Shown: positions 21,487 through 31,205, counted from the first letter of the stretch. The stretch is DNA of 64,000 nucleotides from Desulfurispirillum indicum S5 (GCF_000177635.2 NC_014836.1:1376001-1440000), one strand, 5' to 3'. Numbers and translations: made by a program. Notes: generated by a model from the letters alone, not told the origin.

Positions 21487-22274
21487 CCGAAGGAACCACC
21501 AACCGGCGCATAGCCCTGAAAGTCGCCTATGACGGCACCCATTACCACGGCTGGCAGACCCAGGAAAACGCCGCAAACACCATCCAGGCCATTCTGGAGC
21601 ACGCGGCGGGAAGCGTATGCAATCACCCGCTGTATATCCATGGTTCCGGCCGCACCGACACCGGTGTGCACGCCCGGGGGCAGATCTGCCATCTGACCAC
21701 CACCAGCACGATTCCCCTGTTCAAGATCATCATGGGCATGAACTCCATGCTGCCCCGTGATATCCGTGTGCGCAACGCCTTTGATGTGGATGAAGATTTC
21801 CACAGCCAGTATTCAACCCACAGCAAAAAATACAGTTATGCCATTCTGCACGGCTGTCAGCCCGATCCTCTGCAGCGGCTTTACAGCTGGCATGTGCGAC
21901 AGACCATCGATCCGGCTCGTCTGCAGGAGGAGTTGAACCACTTTGTGGGCGAGCACGACTTCAAAGCCTGCCGGGCCAAGAAAGCCACCACCAAAACCAC
22001 CGTCCGCACCATCTATTCCATCGGTGTCCGGGTGGAGAGCCCCCACAAGCTGCACATTCACTTCCATGGCAATGGGTTCCTCAAACACATGATCCGCATC
22101 ATGGTCGGCACCGCCGTAGATCGCGCCATCGGGTGCCTGGATCGCAGCATTCCGGAAATACTCCTGAGTCGTGACCGTACCCGGGGTGGCAGGACAGCGG
22201 CCCCCTGCGGGTTAGTGATGGAGGAAGTGCTCTACGAGCAATACGACTTCAGCGCTGACTTCCGCATCACCTGA
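21483..22274 (+). CDS. truA: tRNA pseudouridine(38-40) synthase
   Basis: This 263-residue enzyme isomerises uridines 38-40 in the tRNA anticodon arm. The N-terminal VAYDGTHYHGWQ and the catalytic block GSGRTDTGVHARGQ (catalytic Asp near residue 60) are intact, and the C-terminal HFHGNGFLKHMIRIMVG is typical. It is the last gene of the ispF-nadK-recN-truA run and converges on the RND pump gene. Confidence 0.97.
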   Translation: MTEGTTNRRIALKVAYDGTHYHGWQTQENAANTIQAILEHAAGSVCNHPLYIHGSGRTDTGVHARGQICHLTTTSTIPLFKIIMGMNSMLPRDIRVRNAFDVDEDFHSQYSTHSKKYSYAILHGCQPDPLQRLYSWHVRQTIDPARLQEELNHFVGEHDFKACRAKKATTKTTVRTIYSIGVRVESPHKLHIHFHGNGFLKHMIRIMVGTAVDRAIGCLDRSIPEILLSRDRTRGGRTAAPCGLVMEEVLYEQYDFSADFRIT

Positions 22275-22284
22275 AGGGCCTTTG

Positions 22285-22311
22285 GGGGCACTCCCTATAC
22301 GGGAATGCCCC
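22285..22311. terminator. Hairpin between convergent truA and RND gene
   Basis: GGGGCACTCCC at 22285-22295 pairs with GGGAATGCCCC at 22301-22311, with one wobble or mismatch. It spans the end of the RND gene. There is no T run, so it is only a candidate bidirectional terminator. Confidence 0.35.
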
Positions 22312-25300
22312 GGTGGCGAAAGAGCGCGTAGTAGAGCAGCGGAATGACCACCAGCGTCAGCAGGGTGGAGACGGCCAGTCCGAAGATCAGCGATATGGCC
22401 AGGCCGTTGAAGATCGGATCATCAATGATGAACAGAGCGCCGATCATGGCGGCCACAGCCGTCAGAATAATAGGCTGCGCGCGCACCGCGCTGGCGTGTA
22501 CCACGGCTTCCTCCCAGCTCTGACCACTGCGCAGACTGTGATTCATGAAGTCCACCAGCAGGATAGAGTTGCGCACGATAATGCCCGCCAGGGCGATCAT
22601 GCCGATCATACTGGTGGCAGTAAACTGCTGCCCCAGGAGAGCGTGTCCCGGCATAATGCCCACCAGGGTCAAGGGGATAGGGGCCATGATCACCAGGGGC
22701 ACCAGGTAGGAGCGGAACTGCCCCACCACCAGCATGTAGATGAGAATCAAGCCAACAGCGTAGGCAATGCCCATATCGCGAAAGGTCTCATAGGTGATCT
22801 GCCACTCGCCATCCCACTTGATGGCCGGCGTTGCCGGCCACGAAGGCTGGCGGATGAAATACTGTTCGGGCGCGTTCTCTTCTCCCGCCAGGACGGCCAC
22901 GGCGTCAAACATGCCATACAGTGGCGAGTCGAGCTTGCCGGCCATATCGGCCATTACATAGCTTACCGGGAGCAGATCCTTATGATAGATCGCGCCCTGC
23001 CAGCTGGACTCCACGATATCCGCCACTTCCCCCAGAAAGACGAGTTGGCCGCTGCGGTTGCGCACTTTTAGTGACAGCAGCTGTGAAGGCTGCGCCTTGT
23101 CCGCTTCGCTGAGATGGACCCGTATCGGTAGAGGATACTTACGATAGGGATCGTGCAGAAAGCTGACCTGCTCAGCGCCCAGTGCCATGGTCAGGGCGTC
23201 GACCACCTGGGACTGGGCCACGCCCAGGTTGGCGGCACGCTGGCGATCCACATGGATAAACCATTTTGGAGAAGGAGATTCCAGAGTGTTGTCCACGTCC
23301 ACAATCCCTTCGCGCTGGCGCAACAGTTCGGTGATGCGCTCCGCCATACGGGCGCGCGTTTCGGGAGAAGGACCATAGATTTCCGCGACTATGGGTGCCA
23401 GAACCGGTGGTCCCGGTGGTACTTCGACAATTTTCACATTGGCTCCGCTCTCGCGGGCAATTTCCTGCAGCGGAGCGCGTACCGCCAGGGCAATTTCATG
23501 GGACTTGCGCTTGCGTTCGCGCCGGTCAGAGAGATTCACCTGAATATCGCCATGGTGGGGCTCACTGCGCAGGTAGTACTGACGGACCAGTCCATTAAAG
23601 CTCATGGGTGAGGAAGTGGCCGCGTAGGCCTGCCAGTTGGTTACTTCGGGTACTGTTTCCAGGTATTGTCCAAAAGCCAGCAGCGTAGCCATGGTCTGCT
23701 CCATGGGCGTTCCCTCGGGCATGTCGACCAGAATCTGAAACTCCGACTTGTTATCGAAGGGCAGCATTTTCATGATCACCAGTTTGCCAACGGGCAGCAG
23801 CATTGCCGCCAGGGTAAGGGCGACTACACCGGCAGCCAGTAGCCAGCGCCTGCCACGTCGGCCACCGAGAAATGGATCAAATACCCGCTGGAAAAAGCGC
23901 TCTACACGGGGATTCGGACCCTCGTGGGGCGCTGGGGCTTCACCGGCAGGGTGCTGCGGATGTTGCATGAGCTTCAGGGCCAGCCAGGGAGTGACCACAA
24001 AGGCGATGATCAGGGATATCAGCATTCCGGCAGAGGCGTTAATGGGAATGGGGCTCATATAAGGGCCCATGAGGCCGCTGACAAAGGCCATGGGCAGCAG
24101 AGCCGCGATAACCGTGAATGTGGCCAGAATCGTTGGCCCGCCCACCTCGTCGACAGCCAGGGGAATGGCTTCGGCCAGGGTTTTATTGCCCATCTGCATA
24201 TGGCGGTGGATGTTCTCCACCACGACAATGGCGTCATCCACCAGGATACCGATGGAGAAGATCAGGGCGAAGAGGGAGACCCGGTTGAGGGTGAATCCCC
24301 ACGCCCAGGAGAAGAAGAGGGTAATGGCCAGGGTGATGACCACAGCTATGCCGACGATCAACGCCTGACGCCAGCCAAGGGTTGCCAGTACCAGCAGGAT
24401 TACGGAACCGGTTGCCAACATCAGTTTGGCAATCAGGGTGTTGGACTTATCGGCGGCAGTCTGGCCGTAATCACGGGTAATGAGGACCTCGACGCCGTCA
24501 GGGATAACCAGATCCCGCAGCAGCTCCAGTCGTTCTGTAATGGCAGTGGTTATGTCAATGGCATTCTGACCAGGTTGTTTGGCGATAGCCATGGTAACCG
24601 CCGGGAAAAACTGCTGTGATCCATGGCGATGTTCTCCAGGACCAAAGCCCAGTATGACACTGTGGTCAGGCACAGCGGCCTCACGGGTAATGACAGCCAC
24701 ATCCTCCAGAAAGACCGGTGCCCCGTTGTGCATGCCGATCACCAGTCCACGCACTTCATCCACATGTTCCAGAAAACTTCCGACCTGAACCGGAAGAGCG
24801 ACTCCTTCCCGTACAATGCGGCTTTCCTGGCTGGTGGTATTGGCGGCCAGCAGTGCCTGGCGGATGTCATCCAGGGCAAGGTTGTAGCCATGGAGCCTGG
24901 CTGGATCAAAAATCACCTGAACCTGCTCCGGCGCGGAGCCAATGGTATAGATATCCCTGGTGCCGGGAATGCGCTTGAGCTCGACTTCCAGAGCATGGGC
25001 CACGGCAGTGAGGTCGGCCGGGCTGCGTGTGTCTTGCGGGCTGAAGAGCGTCAGGGACATGATGGGAACATCATCAATGCCCTTGGCCTTGATAATGGGA
25101 GGCATGGTGCCCAGATGGGGAGGCAGCCAGTCCTGGTTTGCATAAACCTGATTGTACAGGCGAACCAGTGCATCCTGCCGTGGCACACCCACCTTGAACT
25201 GCAGGGTCACTACGGCCATTCCATGGCGCGAGACGGAGTAAATGTGTTCAAGGCCCTCGATTTCACTGAGTATCTGCTCGGCTGGAGTGGCGATGAGCTG

Positions 25301-25501
25301 CTCAACCTCCACCGGGCTGGCGCCTGGATATGCGATAAAGACATCGGCCATGGTCACATCAATCTGGGGTTCTTCCTCTTTGGGGGTGACCGTGATGGCA
25401 AAGAGTCCCATGAGCAGTCCCGCTATGGCCAGCAGTGGCGTGATGGGTGACGCCTGAAATGCCGCCGCTATTCTTCCCGAAAATCCCGTGTTCTTCGTCA
25501 T
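22295..25501 (-). CDS. RND-family efflux transporter permease (AcrB/CzcA superfamily)
   Basis: The protein has 1068 residues, the usual RND length. Twelve membrane helices are expected, in two repeats each with a large periplasmic loop. The proton-relay Asp pair lies in GILVDDAIVVVENIHRH (Asp422-Asp423). It would pump substrates from periplasm or membrane across the outer membrane together with the adaptor gene it overlaps (TGATG) and a TolC-type channel that is not encoded here. Substrate class cannot be told from sequence. Confidence 0.93.
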   Translation of the reverse strand: MTKNTGFSGRIAAAFQASPITPLLAIAGLLMGLFAITVTPKEEEPQIDVTMADVFIAYPGASPVEVEQLIATPAEQILSEIEGLEHIYSVSRHGMAVVTLQFKVGVPRQDALVRLYNQVYANQDWLPPHLGTMPPIIKAKGIDDVPIMSLTLFSPQDTRSPADLTAVAHALEVELKRIPGTRDIYTIGSAPEQVQVIFDPARLHGYNLALDDIRQALLAANTTSQESRIVREGVALPVQVGSFLEHVDEVRGLVIGMHNGAPVFLEDVAVITREAAVPDHSVILGFGPGEHRHGSQQFFPAVTMAIAKQPGQNAIDITTAITERLELLRDLVIPDGVEVLITRDYGQTAADKSNTLIAKLMLATGSVILLVLATLGWRQALIVGIAVVITLAITLFFSWAWGFTLNRVSLFALIFSIGILVDDAIVVVENIHRHMQMGNKTLAEAIPLAVDEVGGPTILATFTVIAALLPMAFVSGLMGPYMSPIPINASAGMLISLIIAFVVTPWLALKLMQHPQHPAGEAPAPHEGPNPRVERFFQRVFDPFLGGRRGRRWLLAAGVVALTLAAMLLPVGKLVIMKMLPFDNKSEFQILVDMPEGTPMEQTMATLLAFGQYLETVPEVTNWQAYAATSSPMSFNGLVRQYYLRSEPHHGDIQVNLSDRRERKRKSHEIALAVRAPLQEIARESGANVKIVEVPPGPPVLAPIVAEIYGPSPETRARMAERITELLRQREGIVDVDNTLESPSPKWFIHVDRQRAANLGVAQSQVVDALTMALGAEQVSFLHDPYRKYPLPIRVHLSEADKAQPSQLLSLKVRNRSGQLVFLGEVADIVESSWQGAIYHKDLLPVSYVMADMAGKLDSPLYGMFDAVAVLAGEENAPEQYFIRQPSWPATPAIKWDGEWQITYETFRDMGIAYAVGLILIYMLVVGQFRSYLVPLVIMAPIPLTLVGIMPGHALLGQQFTATSMIGMIALAGIIVRNSILLVDFMNHSLRSGQSWEEAVVHASAVRAQPIILTAVAAMIGALFIIDDPIFNGLAISLIFGLAVSTLLTLVVIPLLYYALFRHRGIPV

Positions 25502-26523
25502 CAGTGTGACCTCGTCTGGAGAAGCTGCAGCGCCTCGTGGGGATGCAGCGCGATAATTTCCCCGGCGGACAGTCCTGCGAGAATCTCCAGGAGCTCCCCA
25601 TCGTGACTGCCGACACGTACCTGGCGCAGGCGAGGCCGCATGTTTTCATCCATGACATAGACCGCCCGCAGCTCACCCTGGCGCACCAGTGAGGTGGTGG
25701 GTATCCAGAGAGCTGACCGTTGCGCCACCGGCACTTCTACTCTGACCAGCATGCCGGGAAAGAGGCTGGCGGCAGGATTTTCTATGTCTATGCGCACCCT
25801 GAAGGTATGGGTGGATGGATCAGCGTAGGGATACAAGGTGGTAACACCGGTTTCAAGGGGAGTTCCATCGTCCATGATTACGCGGAATTTTCGCTCCTGG
25901 CGGCTCAAGGCGGCAAAGCGCTGAGGCAGGGCCGTAACCACCCGCAGTTCTTCCAGGGTAAGGCCGCTGAGCAGTGGAGTTCCTGGGCTGACAGCCTCTC
26001 CGATTTCCACATGCCGGCGGGTTACCAGGCCTCCATAGGGGGCGCTGATGCTGGTGTAGGCCAGGTGTTGCTGAGACTCTTCCAGCGCGGCCTGTGAGCG
26101 CGCCAGTCGAGCTTGTGCTGCTGAGAGCTGATTGCGCGCCTGGTCAAACTGAGCCGGAGATGCAATGCCCTGTTCATGGAGTCTTTTGACACGTTCATGG
26201 TTGGATTGGGCATCATTAAGGCCGGCAGTTGCCTCGTTGAAAGCCGCTCTGGCCTGGTTGACGCGTGCGCGGTGCTCGCGATCATCCAGCTCAAGGATAA
26301 GCGCTCCCGCCGGCACAGCATCGTCCACATCAAAGTAAATTGCCTTCACTGTGCCGCTTGTCTGGGCCGAGACGGTGCTCTGTCTGACCGCCTCGACGGT
26401 TCCATCAAGCTGCAGGTATTCGGTTTTCACTCGGTGATTGACCACTGTGGTTTCCAGGGCGAAAGCCGGTATGCCCAGCAGAAGAAACAGAAAGGGGAGA
26501 AGTGCTGATTGTGATTTCGACAT
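25501..26523 (-). CDS. RND efflux periplasmic adaptor (HlyD/MFP family)
   Basis: The 340-residue exported protein has an N-terminal hydrophobic signal (LLPFLFLLLGIPAFA), a biotinyl-lipoyl-like half near SAQTSGTVKAIYFDVDDAVPAG, a helical hairpin rich in Ala, Gln and Arg (about 80-150), the second lipoyl half (ISAPYGGLVTRRHVEIGEAV) and a beta-barrel part. It bridges the RND pump and the outer-membrane channel. It is the first gene of the two-gene operon. The region upstream to 26846 holds no other gene that I can support. Confidence 0.92.
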   Translation of the reverse strand: MSKSQSALLPFLFLLLGIPAFALETTVVNHRVKTEYLQLDGTVEAVRQSTVSAQTSGTVKAIYFDVDDAVPAGALILELDDREHRARVNQARAAFNEATAGLNDAQSNHERVKRLHEQGIASPAQFDQARNQLSAAQARLARSQAALEESQQHLAYTSISAPYGGLVTRRHVEIGEAVSPGTPLLSGLTLEELRVVTALPQRFAALSRQERKFRVIMDDGTPLETGVTTLYPYADPSTHTFRVRIDIENPAASLFPGMLVRVEVPVAQRSALWIPTTSLVRQGELRAVYVMDENMRPRLRQVRVGSHDGELLEILAGLSAGEIIALHPHEALQLLQTRSH

Positions 26524-26846
26524 AAAGGACTCCCTTGTGCATGAAGTGAAGAAATGCCGGTGTCTCTATCCGCAGTCTTGCCTGTGCGTGAAGAGTCATG
26601 TTCGAAAGATATTTGCATATATGGCCATTCAAGAATAGGTTTTTTGCCACCAGAACTCAAGGGAATGTTACGTTCCCACGGGGGGATATTCACGTTTGAC
26701 GAATGGAAGGACGTGTGTTAATTGTCATAGAAGTGATATTCTTAAAGGGCAAAAGTTGCATGCGGAAAACGTTGCCAGTGGCTAATAACATATACGTTTC
26801 ACTGCTGGCCCGTATCAGCTGCCCTATCTCTGGGAGGAGTTGGATT

Positions 26847-27206
26847 ATGAACAATGCGGAAGATCTCAAATCAGCAAAAACCCTGACAACCGTTATCTAT
26901 GCGCTGTACGCGGCATCCTTTTTTGTGGGCCTGACGGCGATCGTTGGGATTATCCTGAACTATCTGAAAAAAAATGAGGTCGCCGGAACCTATCTGGAGA
27001 GCCACTTTCGCTGGCAAATACGGACTTTCTGGTTCGGTCTCCTCTGGTCGGTGATTGGTGCGGTCGCCCTGACCATCCTTATCGGCTGGGTGATTCTGCT
27101 GGCAAACTTCGTGTGGATCATTTACCGAATCGTCAAGGGCTGGCTGAGACTCAACGAAAACAAGCCCATGTACGAGGAGAAAGTGATTCCGGTTCAGGCC
27201 GTTTAA
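26847..27206 (+). CDS. Small membrane protein (COG3671/DUF4870-like)
   Basis: The 119-residue protein has about three hydrophobic segments (roughly residues 15-40, 60-85 and 85-105), with the conserved YLKKNEVAGTYLESHFRWQ between the first and second. This pattern matches a widespread family of unknown function. The frame is open further upstream, but the ATG at 26847 has GGGAGGAG in front of it and begins the conserved part. It stands alone between the RND operon and the glpM-like gene. Confidence 0.75.
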   Translation: MNNAEDLKSAKTLTTVIYALYAASFFVGLTAIVGIILNYLKKNEVAGTYLESHFRWQIRTFWFGLLWSVIGAVALTILIGWVILLANFVWIIYRIVKGWLRLNENKPMYEEKVIPVQAV

Positions 27207-27271
27207 CCGCAGGTGAAAATTCGCTGCGGTGTTACTCTTGCGGTGTCTGAGCTGCGCAAAGAATTCTTGAA

Positions 27272-27291
27272 GCCCTGGCTCCTGCCGGGGC
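27272..27291. terminator. Bidirectional hairpin between convergent genes
   Basis: GCCCTGG at 27272-27278 pairs with CCGGGGC at 27285-27291 with one wobble, flanked by AAG on the left and CTTTG on the right. It lies between the COG3671-like gene and the convergent glpM-like gene. Confidence 0.45.
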
Positions 27292-27306
27292 TTTGCTGTA
27301 TCTTAA

Positions 27307-27645
27307 TCAGCTGCTGTAGCGGGTCCACAGGATGATCAGAACCCAGGCGGATACTGCCCAGCAGGCCACTGCCGAACCGAGGGCCATGCCAAGACGCATC
27401 CGGTCGGCAAAGAGGTACAGGCTGAGCAGGTAGATGGAATAGGGCACCATGGACCAGGCGCCGAAAATGATAGTCGTTTTCAGATCCGCAACGGAGCGCT
27501 CGGTTCCAATAATGAAGTGGGCGATGAGCGCAAAGGTGGGAAAGAGGGGTACCAGTCCGGCAATGGCGTAATTGCGCGTTTTGGAGAGCAGGGCGATGAG
27601 CAGGACGGCCACTGCCCCCAGCGCAACCTTAATGGCCAGTGACAT
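27307..27645 (-). CDS. GlpM/YdgC family inner-membrane protein
   Basis: The 112-residue protein has four hydrophobic helices and closely follows the E. coli YdgC/GlpM pattern: an N-terminal KVALGAVAVLLIALLSKT, then YAIAGLVPLFPTFALIAHF and a C-terminal SAVACWAVSAWVLIILW. GlpM was linked to alginate production in Pseudomonas, but its activity is not known. It follows the sirtuin gene by 11 bp and is probably cotranscribed. Confidence 0.85.
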   Translation of the reverse strand: MSLAIKVALGAVAVLLIALLSKTRNYAIAGLVPLFPTFALIAHFIIGTERSVADLKTTIIFGAWSMVPYSIYLLSLYLFADRMRLGMALGSAVACWAVSAWVLIILWTRYSS

Positions 27646-27656
27646 AAGTGTGCATC

Positions 27657-28487
27657 TCAGCGGGCAAGGTGCTCACCAATCCCCTGCAGTGCTTCCAGGG
27701 CACCTTTGTCAATGGAGATATGGGCGCCGCGCACTCCATATTCGCGGGGGTTGATGCGAATCAGGGTGACATCCTCTGTGGTGCTCAGGCGATCTCCCAG
27801 GTTCCTGATGGTGGGAACCGAAGTGCCGGCACCCATCTCAATGATGACTTTACGGTGGCCGCGGTGACGGTTGAGAAAGGCGGAAAAACGTTCCTCCTGT
27901 TCAGCAGTACGGCTGCTGATCCAGGCGTAATCACCGAACATCAGGATGTTGGGTCGCGCCACAGCGTTGCAGCGGATACAGGACGGAATATATCCGGCTC
28001 GCATGGTATCGAGATCCACTGGTATATCTTCCTCGTTGGCCCATATTTCCGAAGAGCATGGGGTCGTGCACTGCAGGTGGTGAATGGAGCCGTGAACCTC
28101 CAGGATACGGGAGTCGGCATAGCCTGCCTGCTGGAACTGTCCATCGACATTAGAGGTGACCACAAAGTGATCTATGCCGAACTTCTTTGACCACTCCTTC
28201 AGCCAGTTAAAGCCGTCGTGGGGTGTGGTGGAACGGTACAGGTTGGTACGGTGGCCATAGAAACCCCAGCCGAAGGCAGGATCTTCGTCGAAATGGCGCG
28301 GATTGGCTGCTCCGGCAAAGCTCAGACCAAGCCGTTCATACATGGGGTAGGCGTTCCAGAAACCCTTTTCACCGCGGAAGTCGGGCAGGCCTGAATCCAC
28401 ACCCATGCCGGCTCCCGAGGTAATGATCATGGCTTCGGCGTTCCGTATAACATCAGCTGCCTTGCGGTACTTCTCCGTATACTCCAT
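27657..28487 (-). CDS. Sir2-family NAD-dependent protein deacylase
   Basis: The 276-residue cytoplasmic sirtuin removes acyl groups from lysines using NAD, giving O-acyl-ADP-ribose. The NAD site reads GAGMGVDSGLPDFRG at 25-39, then TSNVDGQ at 111-117, catalytic His122 in VHGS, and a zinc knot with Cys130, Cys134, Cys160 and Cys163. Its TSNVDGQFQQ block differs from the common TQNIDGLH. The ATG at 28487 is chosen because GGAGGTG lies seven bases before it. It follows a 100-bp gap after the MtfA gene and two genes after a macrodomain protein that could process its product. Confidence 0.9.
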   Translation of the reverse strand: MEYTEKYRKAADVIRNAEAMIITSGAGMGVDSGLPDFRGEKGFWNAYPMYERLGLSFAGAANPRHFDEDPAFGWGFYGHRTNLYRSTTPHDGFNWLKEWSKKFGIDHFVVTSNVDGQFQQAGYADSRILEVHGSIHHLQCTTPCSSEIWANEEDIPVDLDTMRAGYIPSCIRCNAVARPNILMFGDYAWISSRTAEQEERFSAFLNRHRGHRKVIIEMGAGTSVPTIRNLGDRLSTTEDVTLIRINPREYGVRGAHISIDKGALEALQGIGEHLAR

Positions 28488-28587
28488 AGTCTTCACCTCC
28501 AGCACATGTGGTTTTTCGGTTCACTGATCCGTGTGTATTGACATAAGTCTAGTGATCACAGGAAGATGTTGCAAGAAAAACCCGCGA

Positions 28588-29352
28588 TTATTTGTGGGCA
28601 GTATCCCAAGCGAAAAGCCGTGCCAGCTGTTCATACCACTGTGGATTCCATTGCCTGAGTTGTCTGGGCTGCTTGAAAAAACACTCACAGCTTACGGCAA
28701 AAAATTCAGCGGGGTCTTCGGCGCCATAAGGATCGAGCACCGTGTCCTCGTCCGCCTTCACCAGGCGTCCATGTTCGCGAAAGGCCGCCTGCAGTATGGT
28801 GCGCCAGGTATCGCGGCTCATGTCAGGATGGAGCAGCGGCACTCCGTCGGCGTCACCGCTGAGCATGTCGATCTGGTGCGCCATCTCGTGGATGACCACA
28901 TTGGTGTTGCCTTCGCTGAAGGCATCGTGGCTGACGTCATTCCAGGAGAGAATCACGGGGCCATAATACCAGGATTCACCGATCAGCGGTTCTTCGTCCA
29001 GATGGACGATGCCATTTTCGTCCTCCAGTGCATGGCGCGGAATGAACTCGTCGGCGTAAACAATTATGGAATCGAATGAACGATAGACGTTCAGGTTCAG
29101 ATTCACCAGGGGTACGCAGGCCTGCAGGGCGATGAGGTGCTTCATCCTCGCGTCGATGGCAAAACCAGCGGCCGGGAGAAGTGTTTTCCTGGACAGGAAT
29201 TCATCGGTTATCCGCTGGAGCTTTCGCTGCTGCTCCCGCGACAGATTCTTCAGCAAGGGCATGGACTGGCGCAGATTCTGCCACAGGGCCAGATCAAGGC
29301 CTTCGCTGTCAGAGAAGAGGCGAAACCATCTGCGCAGCCACCTTGCACGCAA
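28588..29352 (-). CDS. MtfA/M90-family zinc peptidase
   Basis: The 254-residue protein has the MtfA hallmark VVIHEMAHQID with zinc ligands His155 and His159 and catalytic Glu156. The following conserved block around residues 200-225 (DPYGAEDPAEFFAVSCECFF) supplies the third ligand region. In E. coli MtfA binds Mlc and so affects glucose PTS expression; whether that holds here is unknown. The start codon is TTG at 29352 with AAGGAG seven bases upstream. It is 2 bp from the macrodomain gene and clearly in the same operon. Confidence 0.9.
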   Translation of the reverse strand: MRARWLRRWFRLFSDSEGLDLALWQNLRQSMPLLKNLSREQQRKLQRITDEFLSRKTLLPAAGFAIDARMKHLIALQACVPLVNLNLNVYRSFDSIIVYADEFIPRHALEDENGIVHLDEEPLIGESWYYGPVILSWNDVSHDAFSEGNTNVVIHEMAHQIDMLSGDADGVPLLHPDMSRDTWRTILQAAFREHGRLVKADEDTVLDPYGAEDPAEFFAVSCECFFKQPRQLRQWNPQWYEQLARLFAWDTAHK

Positions 29353-29354
29353 TC

Positions 29355-29918
29355 TCAGGCTCCTTTCAGGGCGGCCCGGATGAGGAAGAAATCATCGCGA
29401 CTGTAGCCATAGACGACAATGTCCATATCAAGCTCCCGCGCCATGGGGATGAGATGCCTGGCGTAGCTTTCCAGTACGCTGCGCTTGTCCAGACCACCCA
29501 CGCCGGTACCCATCAGGGGCAGGACCAGTTTGATTCGCGTCAGATCGGATGGCAGGGAAGGCCGCATGCGGCTGATACATTCCCCTATGCCTTCGAGAAT
29601 CTTTTCGACGGTGTGTATGGTGGGCATGCTGCTCTTGCCGCTGGAGTAGTCCATCACCGCGCCGTGGAGCACATTGCGGATATTGCGGGCTGTGCCCGCC
29701 CCGGTGCATACGACATCACCCTGCTGGATGGGCCCATGTTCGCGTTCATAGGCCGTTTTGCAGGTGTGCAGGTACTGCTGATACTCGTCGTCGCCGCAGT
29801 GGGCGCGAAAGGCAGCGGAAACGCCGCTGCCCAGCACAAGCTCCGTGTTGGAGGCGTTGACGATAAAGGTGGCATCGGGTTCTTCAACCAGATTGCCCTG
29901 CCGGGCTATGACAGACAT
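29355..29918 (-). CDS. Macrodomain protein
   Basis: The 187-residue single-domain protein has VNASNTELVLGSGVSAAFRA near residues 25-45 and LPLMGTGVGGLDKRSVLES near 140-160, the two ADP-ribose binding loops of the macrodomain fold. Members bind ADP-ribose and often hydrolyse O-acetyl-ADP-ribose or ADP-ribosyl groups. A sirtuin that makes such products lies two genes downstream. GGAGGT precedes the ATG. The catalytic activity is inferred, not shown. Confidence 0.85.
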   Translation of the reverse strand: MSVIARQGNLVEEPDATFIVNASNTELVLGSGVSAAFRAHCGDDEYQQYLHTCKTAYEREHGPIQQGDVVCTGAGTARNIRNVLHGAVMDYSSGKSSMPTIHTVEKILEGIGECISRMRPSLPSDLTRIKLVLPLMGTGVGGLDKRSVLESYARHLIPMARELDMDIVVYGYSRDDFFLIRAALKGA

Positions 29919-29936
29919 AGGGAAAGACCTCCGTGG

Positions 29937-31205
29937 TTAGTAGGAGTAGGATGATCCGAGAAAAGCCGTCAGCGAGAACATTTCCATATCACTGGAGTCC
30001 CCATCACTGGAGTCCCCGCCCTGGACGATGGCACCTTTGCCTGAACCAAAGCTGCTGTTTATGCCCATGGTCAGGGAAGAGTTGCGGGTGAAGCGGGTCA
30101 GGCTGAAGGTGACGCCGTACAGATCGACCTCATTTTCCGGCCCGTAGCCATTGTGATAGTTCGTAAAGGCGCCACCACGAACTGCCCAGCGGGGACTCAG
30201 GTAGTATTCGGCCCCCACAGCCAGGTTGGTAACCGCATGGGTGTCATCGGTACTCAGATAGTGAAAGACATCTGCCGACAGCAGCAGACGATCATCGGCA
30301 AACCAGGCGGCACCGAAGGAGAGCTCGGTGGGATAGGAACGACGCAGGTTGGACTCGTAGTAGGCGAAGTCTATGCCGTTGTAATCCGGGTACTCTGGCG
30401 GTTTGATACTGTCATTCTCAATGCCATGGAATACCATGAAGCTTTCGGTGTCTGAGGTAATGATCGTGGTGCTGCGCAGAGTCGCACCAAAAGCAAGCCT
30501 CTCCAGGGGACTCCACATGACGCCCAGCACGGGGTTCAGGCCGAACTCGGTGGTACGGGTCACCAGCTCCTGGTACTCCACGTCGGGGATATCGCCATTG
30601 GCATGGCTCTTGGTGCCAACACGGCCTATCTGAGTGAAGATGACCTTGGACTGGAGCAGGTGAAAGTAAAGGGTAAAGCCGATGGCCAGATTGTCATTGA
30701 CGGCCATGGCGATGGAGGGCCCGATCTTGTTCACCACATGGGTGTTATCGAGATGCACGCTGAACTCTTCGAACACATTGACGTTCTGGTAGCGTTGGAT
30801 CATGTCCTCGCGCATGTTATCGGTGACCGCAAAGGAAAAGCCCACGGTGAAATCGCCCAGGGGCTGGGTGACGCCGAAGAAGTTGGGGATCAGGTCAGCG
30901 GATTGCCGGTTCCAGTCAGTGTGTCCACCAAGGACATCCTTATAGGTGGTCTGGGAGGTGTGAAAGGAGTTGACGCTGGCTGAGAGGTTTGGCGCATAAC
31001 CATAAACGATTCCCGCCGGATTGTAGTAGAGACCGGAAGGATCATCGGAAATCGCCGTATAGGCACCACCCATGCCCATGGCCCGTTCGCCGATGAGAAT
31101 GTTGTTGTAATGATACTCGTCAGCACTCGCTGTGGAAAAGAATGCACTTGCGCAAATGAGCAGAGCACCCGCCAGGGCGAGTTTAGTTGCGTATGATTTT
31201 GACAT
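29937..31205 (-). CDS. Outer-membrane protein, OmpP1/FadL/TodX family-like
   Basis: The 422-residue protein has an N-terminal signal peptide ending around ASADEYH and the family motif RAMGMGGAYTAISDDPSGLYYNPAG. A long series of alternating beta-strands follows, ending in an aromatic residue (SYSY), as expected for a barrel. FadL-type channels take up hydrophobic compounds. A Gly/Ser/Asp-rich segment near residue 400 contains two similar SSDGDSSD units. It overlaps the M48 gene by 23 bp. The substrate is unknown. Confidence 0.8.
   Translation of the reverse strand: MSKSYATKLALAGALLICASAFFSTASADEYHYNNILIGERAMGMGGAYTAISDDPSGLYYNPAGIVYGYAPNLSASVNSFHTSQTTYKDVLGGHTDWNRQSADLIPNFFGVTQPLGDFTVGFSFAVTDNMREDMIQRYQNVNVFEEFSVHLDNTHVVNKIGPSIAMAVNDNLAIGFTLYFHLLQSKVIFTQIGRVGTKSHANGDIPDVEYQELVTRTTEFGLNPVLGVMWSPLERLAFGATLRSTTIITSDTESFMVFHGIENDSIKPPEYPDYNGIDFAYYESNLRRSYPTELSFGAAWFADDRLLLSADVFHYLSTDDTHAVTNLAVGAEYYLSPRWAVRGGAFTNYHNGYGPENEVDLYGVTFSLTRFTRNSSLTMGINSSFGSGKGAIVQGGDSSDGDSSDMEMFSLTAFLGSSYSY

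Noticed and set aside
26696-26724. Possible promoter TTGACG with 17-bp spacer and TAATTG before the COG3671-like gene
   Set aside because: The -10 matches only three of six bases and is over 120 bp from the chosen start.
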